64,000 nucleotides of DNA from Burkholderiaceae bacterium (GCA_913776825.1 CAJYPV010000032.1:124001-188000), one strand, 5' to 3'. Positions 35,419 through 44,389 are shown, counted from the first letter of the stretch. A program made the numbers and translations. Notes: generated by a model not told the origin, from the letters alone.

Positions 35419-35510
35419 GAAACGATTCTTTCTTCATCCGTTCACCAAGTTTTCAGAGGAGAACGCTCACGACGGAGACGGTTCGATGAAACGATTGATG
35501 AAACGATTCT
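35417..35510. promoter_or_regulatory. Three direct copies of ATGAAACGATT upstream of hipA/yjjJ-like gene
   Basis: Identical 11-base units occur at 35417-35427 (overlapping the start codon of the HipA-like gene), 35486-35496 and 35498-35508. The first and third share CT after the unit. The second and third are 12 bases apart, about one helical turn. This is a typical arrangement for cooperative binding by an HTH protein, here plausibly the HTH of the adjacent HipA-like protein. Confidence 0.6.
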
Positions 35511-35658
35511 CTGGATGAAGCGCATCCTATCAGACCGGCTCGGAAATGCCTCGGCACGGTCTCATGAGGGCCTGATCAAGGCCGCATGAGCGCGCAGGAA
35601 CCCCGCATCAGCCCCTCGACACGAGGCGCCCACCTGAACGTCCGCGGCGCGCAATCGC

Positions 35659-36321
35659 TCAGCGCGGCTCGGCCTGCGTCGAGGTTTCCGGCGGTGCGTC
35701 CGGGCCGTTGCCCTCGGGGTTGGTCAGGCGCTCGAACCAGCCGGCGGCCATCATGACCGCCAGGGCCACCACGGCGGCCAGCACCGCGCCCCAGGACGCG
35801 ATGCGGCGCCCGCCCGAGGCCTGCGGCGCGGCGCCCGACTCTGCTTGAACCGCGCCGATCCGCGACACCGGCCGATGGCGCTGGATCCGCACCTGCGGTC
35901 CGGCGACCGCGCTGGCGGCATCGGCCGCCTCGGTGCCCTGGGTCCAGACATCCTCGGTGGGCGCGGTGCCGCGCCGGCAGGCCGTGGCAGCACGGCGCAC
36001 CGTGCGGCGCGGCCGTGTCAGTCCGCCTCCGGCGATGCGGGTCGCATGCGATCGTCCGCCGTCCGAGGCCCCGACGGCATGCCCGGCGCCGCTGCTGCCG
36101 TCTGCGGTGGCGTCATCCACCTGCAGCTCGTCGTCGACGTCATCCTGCAGATGCCGGGCCACCGCGCCCAGCAAGCGGTTGGCCGAGGCCTGCCGCCTGG
36201 ACGCGCTCTCTTCACGCCGCCGTGCCGCGGCCTCGGCGGCGCTGGCCAGCGGGCGAGCGTCCTCCGTCGCCGCGCCGGACAGGGCCGCGCGGCTGGCGGG
36301 CATCGGCAGGTCGGCACGCAT
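35659..36321 (-). CDS. Hypothetical single-pass membrane protein, downstream of T3SS activator
   Basis: A 220-residue protein with no domain I recognise. The first 165 residues are Ala/Arg/Asp-rich and low in complexity, with arginine clusters. One hydrophobic segment (about residues 180-198, SWGAVLAAVVALAVMMAAGWF) is followed by a short acidic and polar tail, suggesting an inner-membrane protein with a cytoplasmic N-part. The gene starts 14 bases after the stop codon of the HrpB-like AraC gene, so the two are probably co-transcribed and this protein may be T3SS-linked. Coding status rests on the open frame, the ATG, the context and the clean hydrophobic segment. Confidence 0.55.
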   Translation of the reverse strand: MRADLPMPASRAALSGAATEDARPLASAAEAAARRREESASRRQASANRLLGAVARHLQDDVDDELQVDDATADGSSGAGHAVGASDGGRSHATRIAGGGLTRPRRTVRRAATACRRGTAPTEDVWTQGTEAADAASAVAGPQVRIQRHRPVSRIGAVQAESGAAPQASGGRRIASWGAVLAAVVALAVMMAAGWFERLTNPEGNGPDAPPETSTQAEPR

Positions 36322-36335
36322 GCGCGGCCCCGTGC

Positions 36336-37814
36336 TCAGACCCGATCCGCGAGGCGGTCGACCGCGCGGTCACGCAGATCGATGCGGGGCAGGCTGTCGT
36401 TCAGGCTGATCAGCGCCGAGGTGGCGGTCGGGGTCTCGCCGAACTGCTGGCGGTAGTTCTGCGCCAGCGTGGAGCGATTGGCCATGCCCCAGCGCGAGGC
36501 CACCGACAGCACGCTGTCGCGGCCCGACAGATGCTGCAGCTCGGTCCGGATGCAGGTCATGCGCAGACGACGAATCACTTCGGCCGGCGTCAGGCCCAGA
36601 TGGGTGCGGAAGGCCATCTGCAGCGCGCGCTCGGTGACGTCGATCTCGGCCGCGATGCGGCGCACCGACAGCGTCTTGTCGTGCAGCTGATCCAGGATGA
36701 ACTGATAGGCGCGGCGATAACGCAGCGGCAGCCGCAGTTGGTCCGCATCGGATTGCTGGGCGCGCTCCTGATGCTCCAGGAAGCGCGAGTAAGGCACGCG
36801 CGTCAGTTCGGACCGAATGCGGGTGAGCGTGAGCTGCGCATGCTGTCGATAGCAACGCAGCGCATCCGCATGCCGGCCCTGCATCGCATGCAGCCGCGAA
36901 GCGCAGTAGCGCAGCTCGATGGCATGGCGATGGTGCTGCTGGCGGGCGTCGTCCACGCCCAGCGGGCCGAGCAGCTCGGAGGCCGCATGGCCATTGCCTT
37001 GTTCGAGCAAGGCGAGCGCCGCTTCCACCCGGCCGCGCTCTTCCATCTGCACCAGGCGGCGCTCGCGGCACCAGCGCAGCACATCGAAGACTTCGGCGGT
37101 GCCGCCGGGTTGCGCCAGGCCCGGCTCCATCAGCGCGGCCAGGAAATGCAGGCGCTGCACCACGCCCGGCATGGACTGCAGCGTGGCCGCGCTGGCGCGC
37201 AGCGTGTAGGCGGTGACGCGCTCCATCGCGCCATCACAGGCACTGCCGCCCAGATCATCGAACTGACGCAGCCAGCGCGCGGTGCGCAGCTCCAGGCCGA
37301 TCGCTTCCAGCAGACGCTGCACCATCGGCGGCGAGCCCGCGGACAGGCTGACCGCATGGGCCAGGGTGCGCATCGCGCGGCGGTATTCGCCGACGGCCTG
37401 CAGGGCCTTGGCCAGGCCGGCGAGCGCTTCGATGCGCAGGTCGGTCGGTGCGTCGTCGGCATCGGCCACCACATTGAAGGTCTCGGCGGCACGGCCGGGC
37501 TTGTTCAGGTGCAGGAACAGGAAGCCCCGGTCCATCGACGACATCCACCGCACCTGCGAGCGCGGCAGACCTTCCAGCAACCGCAGCTGCTTCTGCACGA
37601 GTTCTTCGGCCTGTTCATCGCGTCCCGCGATCAACAGCGCCTGGACCAGCACCTGGCCCAGCACCGCCAGCCGTTCGCGCTCCGCGCCGGCCACCCGGTC
37701 CAGCCGACCCAACCCGAGATGCAGCGCTTCCTGCACCTCGCCTCGCCACACAGCGTTGGCCACGTCGGCATCTTGCGCATCCAATCGAATCGCGCTGAGT
37801 GCAAGCAACATCAT
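36336..37814 (-). CDS. HrpB/HrpX-like AraC-family T3SS activator
   Basis: A 492-residue regulator, close in size and layout to Ralstonia HrpB and Xanthomonas HrpX. A long alpha-helical, TPR-like N-terminal region (about residues 1-370) precedes a C-terminal AraC double HTH. The HTH part includes KTLSVRRIAAEIDVTERALQ, FRTHLGLTPAEVIRRLRM and VLSVASRWGMANRSTLAQNYR, ending QQFGETP. Known relatives bind hrpII/PIP boxes (TTCG-N16-TTCG) and switch on hrp operons. A perfect box lies 143 bases upstream, facing the divergent sctU operon. ATG 37814 is chosen for its AGGGAG Shine-Dalgarno; an upstream ATG at 37850 lacks one. Confidence 0.9.
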   Translation of the reverse strand: MMLLALSAIRLDAQDADVANAVWRGEVQEALHLGLGRLDRVAGAERERLAVLGQVLVQALLIAGRDEQAEELVQKQLRLLEGLPRSQVRWMSSMDRGFLFLHLNKPGRAAETFNVVADADDAPTDLRIEALAGLAKALQAVGEYRRAMRTLAHAVSLSAGSPPMVQRLLEAIGLELRTARWLRQFDDLGGSACDGAMERVTAYTLRASAATLQSMPGVVQRLHFLAALMEPGLAQPGGTAEVFDVLRWCRERRLVQMEERGRVEAALALLEQGNGHAASELLGPLGVDDARQQHHRHAIELRYCASRLHAMQGRHADALRCYRQHAQLTLTRIRSELTRVPYSRFLEHQERAQQSDADQLRLPLRYRRAYQFILDQLHDKTLSVRRIAAEIDVTERALQMAFRTHLGLTPAEVIRRLRMTCIRTELQHLSGRDSVLSVASRWGMANRSTLAQNYRQQFGETPTATSALISLNDSLPRIDLRDRAVDRLADRV

Positions 37815-37956
37815 CCTCAACTCCCTTGCTGATTCGCCACAGCGGCGCAAGGAAATAGTAGGCAGATGGACCGGCCGCGATGCTCACATCTTCACGATGA
37901 AATTCTCAACAATCCTCACCGCTCGACCGACCGGTCGATGAGCCCGCGCTCACGAG

Positions 37957-37981
37957 TTCGCGTCGCCACGCAACGCTTCGC
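37957..37981 (+). promoter_or_regulatory. Perfect PIP box / hrpII box
   Basis: TTCGC (37957-37961), 15 bases, TTCGC (37977-37981): an exact plant-inducible-promoter box, and also an exact TTCG-N16-TTCG hrpII box. TGACAT at 38013-38018, 31 bases downstream, agrees with the YANNNT -10 consensus at all but one position. AAGGAG (38035-38040) and GTG 38046 follow. It is oriented toward the acetyltransferase-sctU operon. Confidence 0.85.
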
Positions 37982-38045
37982 CCCTCGCGAAAAGCCGCTG
38001 CACCGCCGATGGTGACATCGCGCCTCGATCCCGAAAGGAGCGCGT

Positions 38046-38771
38046 GTGTCCCCTGTTCTGACCGCCCCCGACCAGCCGGCGTCCTCGATGCTCCCGCCGA
38101 CGTCATCGCCTGTGTCGTCTGCCTCGTCTGCGTCGATGACGTCGATCACGTCGACGCTGCCGACGTCCGCCCAGCCCTCGCTGCGCATCCGCCACGCGAC
38201 GCTGGCCGATGCACAGGCGATTGCCGCGATCTACAACGCCTCGCTGCGCACGCCGCCCTATCAACCGGAAGGCACGTCGGCGGATGAAGGCGCCCGCTGG
38301 ATGGCCGAGCAGATGGCGCAGGTGCGCGAGCTGGATGCGCCGCCGCAAGCCCACTATCTCGGCCCGATGAGCCTGCCCATGGCGCGCATGTTGATCGCCG
38401 CGCATGTGCGCGCCAAGCGGCATCTGCTGGTGGCGGAGCGCCACGGCGAGGTGCAGGGCTGGATGGGCTCGCTGGGACTGCATGAACGTCCCGGCTTGAG
38501 TCGCCTGTTCGAGCTGGCCTATTACGTGGCGCCGCGTGCGCGCGGTCAGGGCATCGGCACGGGGCTCGTGCATCACCTGATCGAGCAGGCTTCCGAATGG
38601 CAGGTCGATCGGCTGCTGGCCATGGTCTGGAGCGACAACACCGCGAGTCTCTCGGTGCTGCGTCGAGCGGGCTTCGAGTCCTGGGGCCAACTGCCTGGCG
38701 CGATCACCGCCTTCGGCAAGCGGCGCGACATGCTGCTGCTGGGTCGCGTGCTGCCCAACCTTCCCGCGTGA
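38046..38771 (+). CDS. GNAT-family N-acetyltransferase, first gene of the T3SS operon
   Basis: A 241-residue protein. The first 45 residues are Ser/Thr/Pro-rich, similar in composition to T3SS secretion signals. A GNAT domain follows from LRIRHATLADAQAIAAIYNASL. The acetyl-CoA motif A is ARGQGIGTGLVHHL, with a preceding AYYVAP strand and an RRAGFESWG motif B. GTG 38046 (or GTG 38044, another frame) sits five bases after AAGGAG; no ATG fits before the domain. It lies directly behind the PIP box and 9 bases before sctU, so it is almost certainly co-expressed with the secretion apparatus. Its substrate is unknown. Being a secreted effector is a possibility, not shown. Confidence 0.82.
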   Translation: MSPVLTAPDQPASSMLPPTSSPVSSASSASMTSITSTLPTSAQPSLRIRHATLADAQAIAAIYNASLRTPPYQPEGTSADEGARWMAEQMAQVRELDAPPQAHYLGPMSLPMARMLIAAHVRAKRHLLVAERHGEVQGWMGSLGLHERPGLSRLFELAYYVAPRARGQGIGTGLVHHLIEQASEWQVDRLLAMVWSDNTASLSVLRRAGFESWGQLPGAITAFGKRRDMLLLGRVLPNLPA

Positions 38772-38780
38772 GTCGACACC

Positions 38781-39860
38781 ATGGGTGAGAAGACCGAAGA
38801 GCCCAGTCAGAAAAAACTGGACGATGCGAAGAAGAAGGGCCAGTCGCCCAAGAGCCAGGACATCAATGCCGCGGCCGGGCTGCTGGTGATCACGATCTGC
38901 CTGAGCGCGGCAGCGAGCACCGCGCTGGATCATCTGCGGCGGCTGTTCGATCTCGCCAGCGGCGTGGGCATGCAGATCAGCAGCGATGAGGAGATGCAGG
39001 CCATCGCGGTGGACATCGCCATCGAAGGCCTGTGGATCGTTCTGCCGTTCGTGGTGGCGGCGATCGTGGTCGGGCTGGTCGCGTCGTTCGCGCAGGTCGG
39101 CTTCAACATCACCTTCGAGCCGATCACGCCCAACTTCGACAAGATCAATCCGGGCTCGGGGTTGAAGAAGCTGATCTCGATGCGTTCCATCATCGAGTTC
39201 ATCAAGACCGTGTTCAAGGCGATCCTGGTGGGCGCGGTGGTCGCGATCATCACCATGGGGCTGATCCCGCTGCTGGTCGGCGCCGCGACGCAGACGCCGA
39301 TGGGCGTGGTCGCCGTGGCCTGGGGCGCGATGCTGAAGCTGTTCATCGCCGCGGTGATCGCGCTGATCGTGATCGGCCCGGTGGACTTCGGCATCCAGCG
39401 CTGGCTGTTCATCCGCGACCAGCGCATGGACAAGGACGAGGTCAAGCGCGAATACAAGGAAATGGAAGGCGATCCGATCGTCAAGAGCCAGCGCCGCCGT
39501 CTGGCCAATGAGATCGCCAACAGCAATCCGAAGCAGTCGGTGCCCAACGCGACGGTGGTGGTGACCAACCCGACCCACTATGCGGTGGCGCTGCGCTACA
39601 AGCCCGGCGAAACCCCGCTGCCGATCATCGTGGCCAAGGGCGCCGATGCGCAGGCCATGGAGATCCGCCGCATTGCCGAGGCCAGTGGCGTGCCCATCGT
39701 GGGCGATCCCCCGCTGGCGCGCGCGCTGTTCAAGGTGGCGCTGGACGACACCGTGCCCGAGCCGCTGTTCGATGCCGTGGCCGCTGTGCTGCGCTGGGTG
39801 GCGATGCTGGATCGGGTCGGACTCGATGCCAGCGGGGCGCGCGCCTCGCCGCCTGGCTGA
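38781..39860 (+). CDS. sctU: T3SS export apparatus switch protein SctU (HrcU)
   Basis: A 359-residue inner-membrane protein of the FlhB/YscU family. The N-terminus GEKTEEPSQKKLDDAKKKGQ is diagnostic. About four membrane helices lie between residues 30 and 205. The cytoplasmic domain has the self-cleavage motif NPTH at residues 263-266, between N and P. Cleavage switches substrate specificity from early to late substrates. The C-terminal tail after residue 345 is short and Ala/Pro-rich. It is the first structural gene of the plus-strand operon. Confidence 0.97.
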   Translation: MGEKTEEPSQKKLDDAKKKGQSPKSQDINAAAGLLVITICLSAAASTALDHLRRLFDLASGVGMQISSDEEMQAIAVDIAIEGLWIVLPFVVAAIVVGLVASFAQVGFNITFEPITPNFDKINPGSGLKKLISMRSIIEFIKTVFKAILVGAVVAIITMGLIPLLVGAATQTPMGVVAVAWGAMLKLFIAAVIALIVIGPVDFGIQRWLFIRDQRMDKDEVKREYKEMEGDPIVKSQRRRLANEIANSNPKQSVPNATVVVTNPTHYAVALRYKPGETPLPIIVAKGADAQAMEIRRIAEASGVPIVGDPPLARALFKVALDDTVPEPLFDAVAAVLRWVAMLDRVGLDASGARASPPG

Positions 39861-39966
39861 TCGACCGACCGATCGATCGCGGCACCGACTGACCGCCTGA
39901 CCGATTCGCCGATTCACGGATTCACCGATTCACCGACCGATTTCACCCGCCCGCACGGAGTTACCC

Positions 39967-42024
39967 ATGGCCAGATCCCTGATGGACAAAGGCACCCTCG
40001 GCAACGACCTGGCGATGAGCCTGCTGGTCGTGGCCATCGTCGGCCTGATGATCCTGCCGCTGCCCACGGTGGCGATCGACTCGCTGCTGGCGGTGAATCT
40101 GGCGGTCAGCGTGCTGCTGCTGATGACGTCGCTGTTCATCCCGAATGCGGTGGCGCTGTCGTCGTTCCCGTCGCTGCTGCTGTTCACCACGCTGTTCCGG
40201 CTGTCGCTGAACATCGCCTCCACCAAGTCCATCCTGCTGCATGCGGATGCGGGCCATCTGATCGAGAGCTTCGGCGAGCTGGTGGTGGGCGGCAATCTGG
40301 TGGTCGGCATCGTGGTGTTCCTGATCATCACGGTGGTGCAGTTCATCGTGATCAGCAAGGGCTCGGAGCGGGTGGCGGAAGTCGGCGCGCGCTTCACGCT
40401 GGATGCGATGCCCGGCAAGCAGATGAGCATCGATGCCGACCTGCGCGCCGGCCTGCTCACAGGCGACGAGGCCCGCCGCAAGCGCGCGCTGCTCGGCATG
40501 GAAAGCCAGATGCACGGCGGCATGGACGGCGCGATGAAGTTCGTGAAGGGCGATGCGATCGCGGGCCTGATCATCACGCTGGTCAACATCCTGGCCGGCA
40601 TCGTCGTGGGCATCATGTACCACGGCATGACGGCGGGCGAGGCCGCGAATCGTTTCGCGGTGCTGTCGATCGGTGATGCGATGGTGTCGCAGATTCCGTC
40701 GCTGTTCATCTGCGTGGCCGCCGGTGTGCTGATCACCCGCGTGGCCGATGAACACGAGAAGAAGCCGCGTTCGCTCGGCCAGGAAATCTTCGCCCAGCTC
40801 ACCGCGAATGTGCGGGCGATGTATCTGGCTTCCGGTCTGGTGATCGCCTTCGCGGCGGTGCCGGGCTTCCCGGCGCTGCAGTTCCTGGGCCTGGGCGTCG
40901 GCCTGGCGGTGGCGGGGCGCTACTTGTCGCGTCAACGCAAGTCGGCGGAAGGCGAAGTGGCGTCCGCGCCGATGGCGGCGCTGCAGCGCGAAGGCGCGAA
41001 GGGCGATGCGCCGTCGATCATGCATGAGGCGCCGCATTTCTCCCGTCCGCTGGCGGTGCGGATGTCACCGGCCCTGGCCCAGTTGCTGATTCCCGCGCAA
41101 CTGGACACCGCGATGGAACGCGAGCGGCTGCAATTGCAGACCCTGCTCGGCGTGCCCTTCCCGGGCGTCTGCATGTGGATCGCGCCGGAACTGGAAGCGC
41201 TGCGCTTCGAGGTGCTCATCAATGATGTGCCGATGCGCGATGTGACCCTGCCCGGCCGGCTGCTGTGTCTGCCGCCGGAATCGCCACTCGCCGCGCAGGC
41301 CGCGCGACATGGGCCCTTGCTGGATCAGGCGGAATCGCTCTGGCTGCCCGCGGAGCAGGTGCCGGAGGCCGAGCGCGCGACCTGTCTGGACATCGAGCAG
41401 GTGATTGCTCGTCAGGTGGTGTTCCTGCTGCGCCGCCACGCGCATCTGTTCATGGGCGTGCAGGAGATCCAGTGGATCGTCGACAAGGCCAGTGCGGACT
41501 ATCCGGGCCTGGTCGCCGAGGTTCAGAAGATCCTGCCGCTGCAGCGGATTGCCGAAGTGATGCGCCGTCTGCTGGAAGAGCAGGTGCCGATCCGCAATGT
41601 GCGCAGCATCTTCGAAAGCCTCATCACCTGGGGCCCGAAAGAGAAGGACATGCTGCTGCTGACCGAATATGTGCGCGGCGACCTGGGGCGCTATCTCAGC
41701 TTCGAAGCCAGCGCGGGTCAGAACTACATCTCGGCCATCCTGCTCGATCCGGGCGTCGAGCAGGCGATTCGCCAGTGCATCAAGCCGACGCCGGCGGGCA
41801 ACTATCTGGCGATGGCGCCCGAGAGCGCTGCCGCGATCACCGAGAAGGTGATGCAGATCGTCGGCAACCAGCCGCAGCGCGGCGTGGCGGTCATCACCTC
41901 GATGGACATCCGACGCTATGTGAAGAAGATGATCGAGTCCCGCATGGACTGGATGCGGGTCTATTCCTACCAGGAGCTGGGCAACCAGGTCGAGCTGCGC
42001 CCGCTGGGCCGCGTGGTGGCCTGA
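39967..42024 (+). CDS. sctV: T3SS export gate protein SctV (HrcV)
   Basis: A 685-residue FHIPEP/LcrD-family protein. Seven to eight N-terminal membrane helices carry the conserved LPLPTVAIDSLLAVNLAVS and FPSLLLFTTLFRLSLNIASTK segments and the FHIPEP loop (RFTLDAMPGKQMSIDADLRAG). The large cytoplasmic domain (from about residue 355) forms the nonameric ring that receives effector-chaperone complexes. The upstream 106 bases contain several near-tandem CGATTCAC units, apparently simple repeats. The start at ATG 39967 has a GGAG nearby. Confidence 0.97.
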   Translation: MARSLMDKGTLGNDLAMSLLVVAIVGLMILPLPTVAIDSLLAVNLAVSVLLLMTSLFIPNAVALSSFPSLLLFTTLFRLSLNIASTKSILLHADAGHLIESFGELVVGGNLVVGIVVFLIITVVQFIVISKGSERVAEVGARFTLDAMPGKQMSIDADLRAGLLTGDEARRKRALLGMESQMHGGMDGAMKFVKGDAIAGLIITLVNILAGIVVGIMYHGMTAGEAANRFAVLSIGDAMVSQIPSLFICVAAGVLITRVADEHEKKPRSLGQEIFAQLTANVRAMYLASGLVIAFAAVPGFPALQFLGLGVGLAVAGRYLSRQRKSAEGEVASAPMAALQREGAKGDAPSIMHEAPHFSRPLAVRMSPALAQLLIPAQLDTAMERERLQLQTLLGVPFPGVCMWIAPELEALRFEVLINDVPMRDVTLPGRLLCLPPESPLAAQAARHGPLLDQAESLWLPAEQVPEAERATCLDIEQVIARQVVFLLRRHAHLFMGVQEIQWIVDKASADYPGLVAEVQKILPLQRIAEVMRRLLEEQVPIRNVRSIFESLITWGPKEKDMLLLTEYVRGDLGRYLSFEASAGQNYISAILLDPGVEQAIRQCIKPTPAGNYLAMAPESAAAITEKVMQIVGNQPQRGVAVITSMDIRRYVKKMIESRMDWMRVYSYQELGNQVELRPLGRVVA

Positions 42025-42040
42025 TGAGCGGGTGCGCACG

Positions 42041-42760
42041 ATGACCGACGAGGAGGTCCGCCGCATCCGGCGCATTCTCGAAGGGCCGCCCGTTCCGCCG
42101 CCGCCGGTGGATCCGCGCCAGGCGGAACGCTTCGCACGCGCGCTCGGCAGCACCCGTCGCGTGGCCGCGCCGACGCCGGTCGAGCGGGCCGATCGCGCCG
42201 AGCGCGTCGAACGCGTCGAACGGCAGACTCGCGAAGACAAGGCCGAGACCGCGGGGCCGCGGGACGTGTCCTCAGGCTCGACGGCACGTTCATCGTCCGC
42301 CGGTTCGACGGCCACGCCGAAGCCGGCGACGGGCGCGAGCGGGCAGCGGCCGTTGCCGCCCGTGGTGGCGGTCGCGGGTCCCGCCGCGCAGGAGACGGCC
42401 GAAGAAGACGGCCGCTTTCACACCTCGCCGGTGGTGCATCCGCCGTTGCCCACGCTGCCGGTGGTGAACTGGACGCCGCTGCCGCAGGGCTGGGATGCGG
42501 CGCTGGTGGACACCATCTCGCTGCTGTGTCGTGGCGCCGATCCGCACTTCCACAGCTGGACCATCCTGGTGCCGCTCAATCCGGAGACCCTGCCCCATAC
42601 CGAGCTGCGGTTGAGCTTTTCGCCTCATCGCCTGCAGCTTCGCTTCAGCACCCAGTCGACCCGGTCGCTGGCCCTAGTGTCGGCGCATCACGACGCCTTG
42701 CGCAGCCTGCTGCGCCAGGCGCTGCCCGACGATCGCCACATTGACATCGAGATCACATGA
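42041..42760 (+). CDS. hpaP: T3SS substrate-specificity protein SctP (HpaP-like)
   Basis: A 239-residue protein in the hpaP position between sctV and sctQ. The first 140 residues are polar, Pro/Ala/Arg-rich and low in complexity. The C-terminal part (GWDAALVDTISLLCRGADPHFHSW, ending with the RHIDIEIT strand) matches HpaP-type T3S4 domains, which interact with SctU to control needle length or the substrate switch. ATG 42041 is used; GTG 42032 is an alternative three codons upstream. The stop overlaps the sctQ start (ATGA). Confidence 0.82.
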   Translation: MTDEEVRRIRRILEGPPVPPPPVDPRQAERFARALGSTRRVAAPTPVERADRAERVERVERQTREDKAETAGPRDVSSGSTARSSSAGSTATPKPATGASGQRPLPPVVAVAGPAAQETAEEDGRFHTSPVVHPPLPTLPVVNWTPLPQGWDAALVDTISLLCRGADPHFHSWTILVPLNPETLPHTELRLSFSPHRLQLRFSTQSTRSLALVSAHHDALRSLLRQALPDDRHIDIEIT

Positions 42761-43755
42761 CCCGGCTGTCGCCCTCCGCCGCCCCGCTGACCGGGCGCCT
42801 GCCCGCGACCTCTGCGGGCGAGGCGCTGCTGTCCCGCCTCGCCTTTGATGCGCGCTTTGGCCGCTGGCTGAGCGAGGCGCTGCAACTGCCCACGGTGGCC
42901 GTGTCGCGCCGCGAAGCGACCGGCCGCTGGCGCCTGGACGCCGACAGCGACCACGGCCGCTTCAGTCTGGCCGTGGATCTGACGGATTGGCCCGCGCTGC
43001 AGCTCGCCGTGGCGCTGGACGATCCCGACGATGCCTGCGCGGTGTTGGGCCTGCTGCTCGCCCCGTGGACCGAGGCGCTGGCGCCCGCGCTGGGCCGGGT
43101 GCGGGTGCGTGCGGTCACGCCGCTGGCGCAGGTGCCGGCGGACGTCGCGGTGCTGAGCTTCGGCCGGTTGCAGATCGGCTGGCTCGAGGCCGATGCGGCG
43201 CTGCTCGACCGGTTGAGCTGGCTGTGCCTGCGGCCCGGCGTCACCGACATCCAACCCTTTGCCGCGCTGCCGCTGCGCGCGCGGCTGCGGCTGCTCGCCC
43301 GCCCGTTGCCGCGCGCGGTGCTGCAGTCCTTGCGCCCCGGCGACGTCGTGCTGGCGGGTGATCCGTCGCCGCGCCTGCTGTGCGGCGTGGGGCGCACCCT
43401 GCAGGCCCGCGTCCACATCCATCCCAAGGAGTTCACCGTGCATGTTGCCGAGTCCCCCTATGTCGCCGACGACCCCGGCGTGCCTGAAGCGCCGGCTGCG
43501 GCGCCCAGCACCCTGGACGAGCTGCAATTGCCGGTTGCCTTCGAGCTCGACACCGCGCGGGTGAGCCTGGCGGATCTGGCCAACATGGCGCCCGGTTATG
43601 CGGTGGAGCTGGACGTGCCGGTGCAGGAAGCGGCTGTGCGATTGATCTGCCATGGCCAGACGCTGGGCCACGGTCAGCTGGTGGCCATCGGCGACCGGCT
43701 GGGCGTTCGCATCACCCGCCTGGAGTTCGTGCATGACGCCGCTGTCGCAAGCTGA
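42757..43755 (+). CDS. sctQ: T3SS cytoplasmic C-ring protein SctQ (HrcQ)
   Basis: A 332-residue SpoA-family (FliM/FliN-like) protein. The C-terminal SpoA domain (ELQLPVAFELDTARVSLADLANMAPGYAVEL, with strand GDRLGVRITRLE at the end) follows a weakly conserved N-terminal region. A VHVAESPYVADD linker precedes it, and an internal start producing SpoA alone is possible. The protein forms the sorting platform pods with SctK and SctL. It overlaps sctP by four bases and sctR by 23. Confidence 0.9.
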   Translation: MTRLSPSAAPLTGRLPATSAGEALLSRLAFDARFGRWLSEALQLPTVAVSRREATGRWRLDADSDHGRFSLAVDLTDWPALQLAVALDDPDDACAVLGLLLAPWTEALAPALGRVRVRAVTPLAQVPADVAVLSFGRLQIGWLEADAALLDRLSWLCLRPGVTDIQPFAALPLRARLRLLARPLPRAVLQSLRPGDVVLAGDPSPRLLCGVGRTLQARVHIHPKEFTVHVAESPYVADDPGVPEAPAAAPSTLDELQLPVAFELDTARVSLADLANMAPGYAVELDVPVQEAAVRLICHGQTLGHGQLVAIGDRLGVRITRLEFVHDAAVAS

Positions 43756-44389
43756 TCCGGTTTCCCTTTTTCTGGTGCTGCTGGCGCTGGCGGCGCTGCC
43801 GTTCGCGGCCATGGTGGTGACGTCCTACACCAAGATCTCGATCGTGCTGGGGCTGCTGCGCAATGCGATCGGCGTCCAGCAGGTGCCGCCGAACATGGTG
43901 CTCAACGGCGTGGCGATCATCATCTCCTGCTACATCATGGCGCCGGTGTTCATCGAGGCGTCCAAGGGTCTGACGTCCCCATCGGCGCAGACCTCCAGCA
44001 CCCAGACGCTGATGCAGGCGGCGGACTCTGCCCGCGAGCCCTTCCGCAAGTTTCTCGACCAGCATGCGGAGGAGCGGGAGAAGCAGTTCTTCCTGAAGTC
44101 CGCCGCCATCATCTGGCCGTCCGAGCAAGCCGCCGCGCTGAAGAAGGACGACCTGATCGTGCTGGCGCCGGCCTTCCTGCTGAGCGAGCTGACGGCGGCT
44201 TTCCGCATCGGCTTCCTGCTCTATCTGGCCTTCATCGTCATCGACATCGTGATCGCCAATGTGCTGCTCGCGATGGGCTTGTCGCAGGTGACGCCGAGCA
44301 ACGTCGCGATCCCGTTCAAGCTGCTGCTGTTCGTGACGCTGGATGGCTGGTCGCGCCTGGTGCATGGCCTGGTGCTCACCTACCGATGA
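43733..44389 (+). CDS. sctR: T3SS export gate protein SctR (HrcR)
   Basis: A 218-residue FliP/YscR-family inner-membrane protein. The conserved MVVTSYTKISIVLGLLRNAIGVQQVPPNMVLNG region is intact, with four hydrophobic segments. The second half carries LAPAFLLSELTAAFRIGFLLYLAFIVIDIV and the SNVAIPFKLLLFVTLDGW end. Five copies form the core of the export pore with SctS and SctT. The start ATG at 43733 lies inside the end of sctQ, indicating translational coupling. Confidence 0.96.
   Translation: MTPLSQADPVSLFLVLLALAALPFAAMVVTSYTKISIVLGLLRNAIGVQQVPPNMVLNGVAIIISCYIMAPVFIEASKGLTSPSAQTSSTQTLMQAADSAREPFRKFLDQHAEEREKQFFLKSAAIIWPSEQAAALKKDDLIVLAPAFLLSELTAAFRIGFLLYLAFIVIDIVIANVLLAMGLSQVTPSNVAIPFKLLLFVTLDGWSRLVHGLVLTYR

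Noticed and set aside
39898..39950. Near-tandem CGATTCAC units before sctV considered as operators
   Set aside because: Units vary, lack dyad symmetry and lie inside an operon. Simple sequence drift is more likely.
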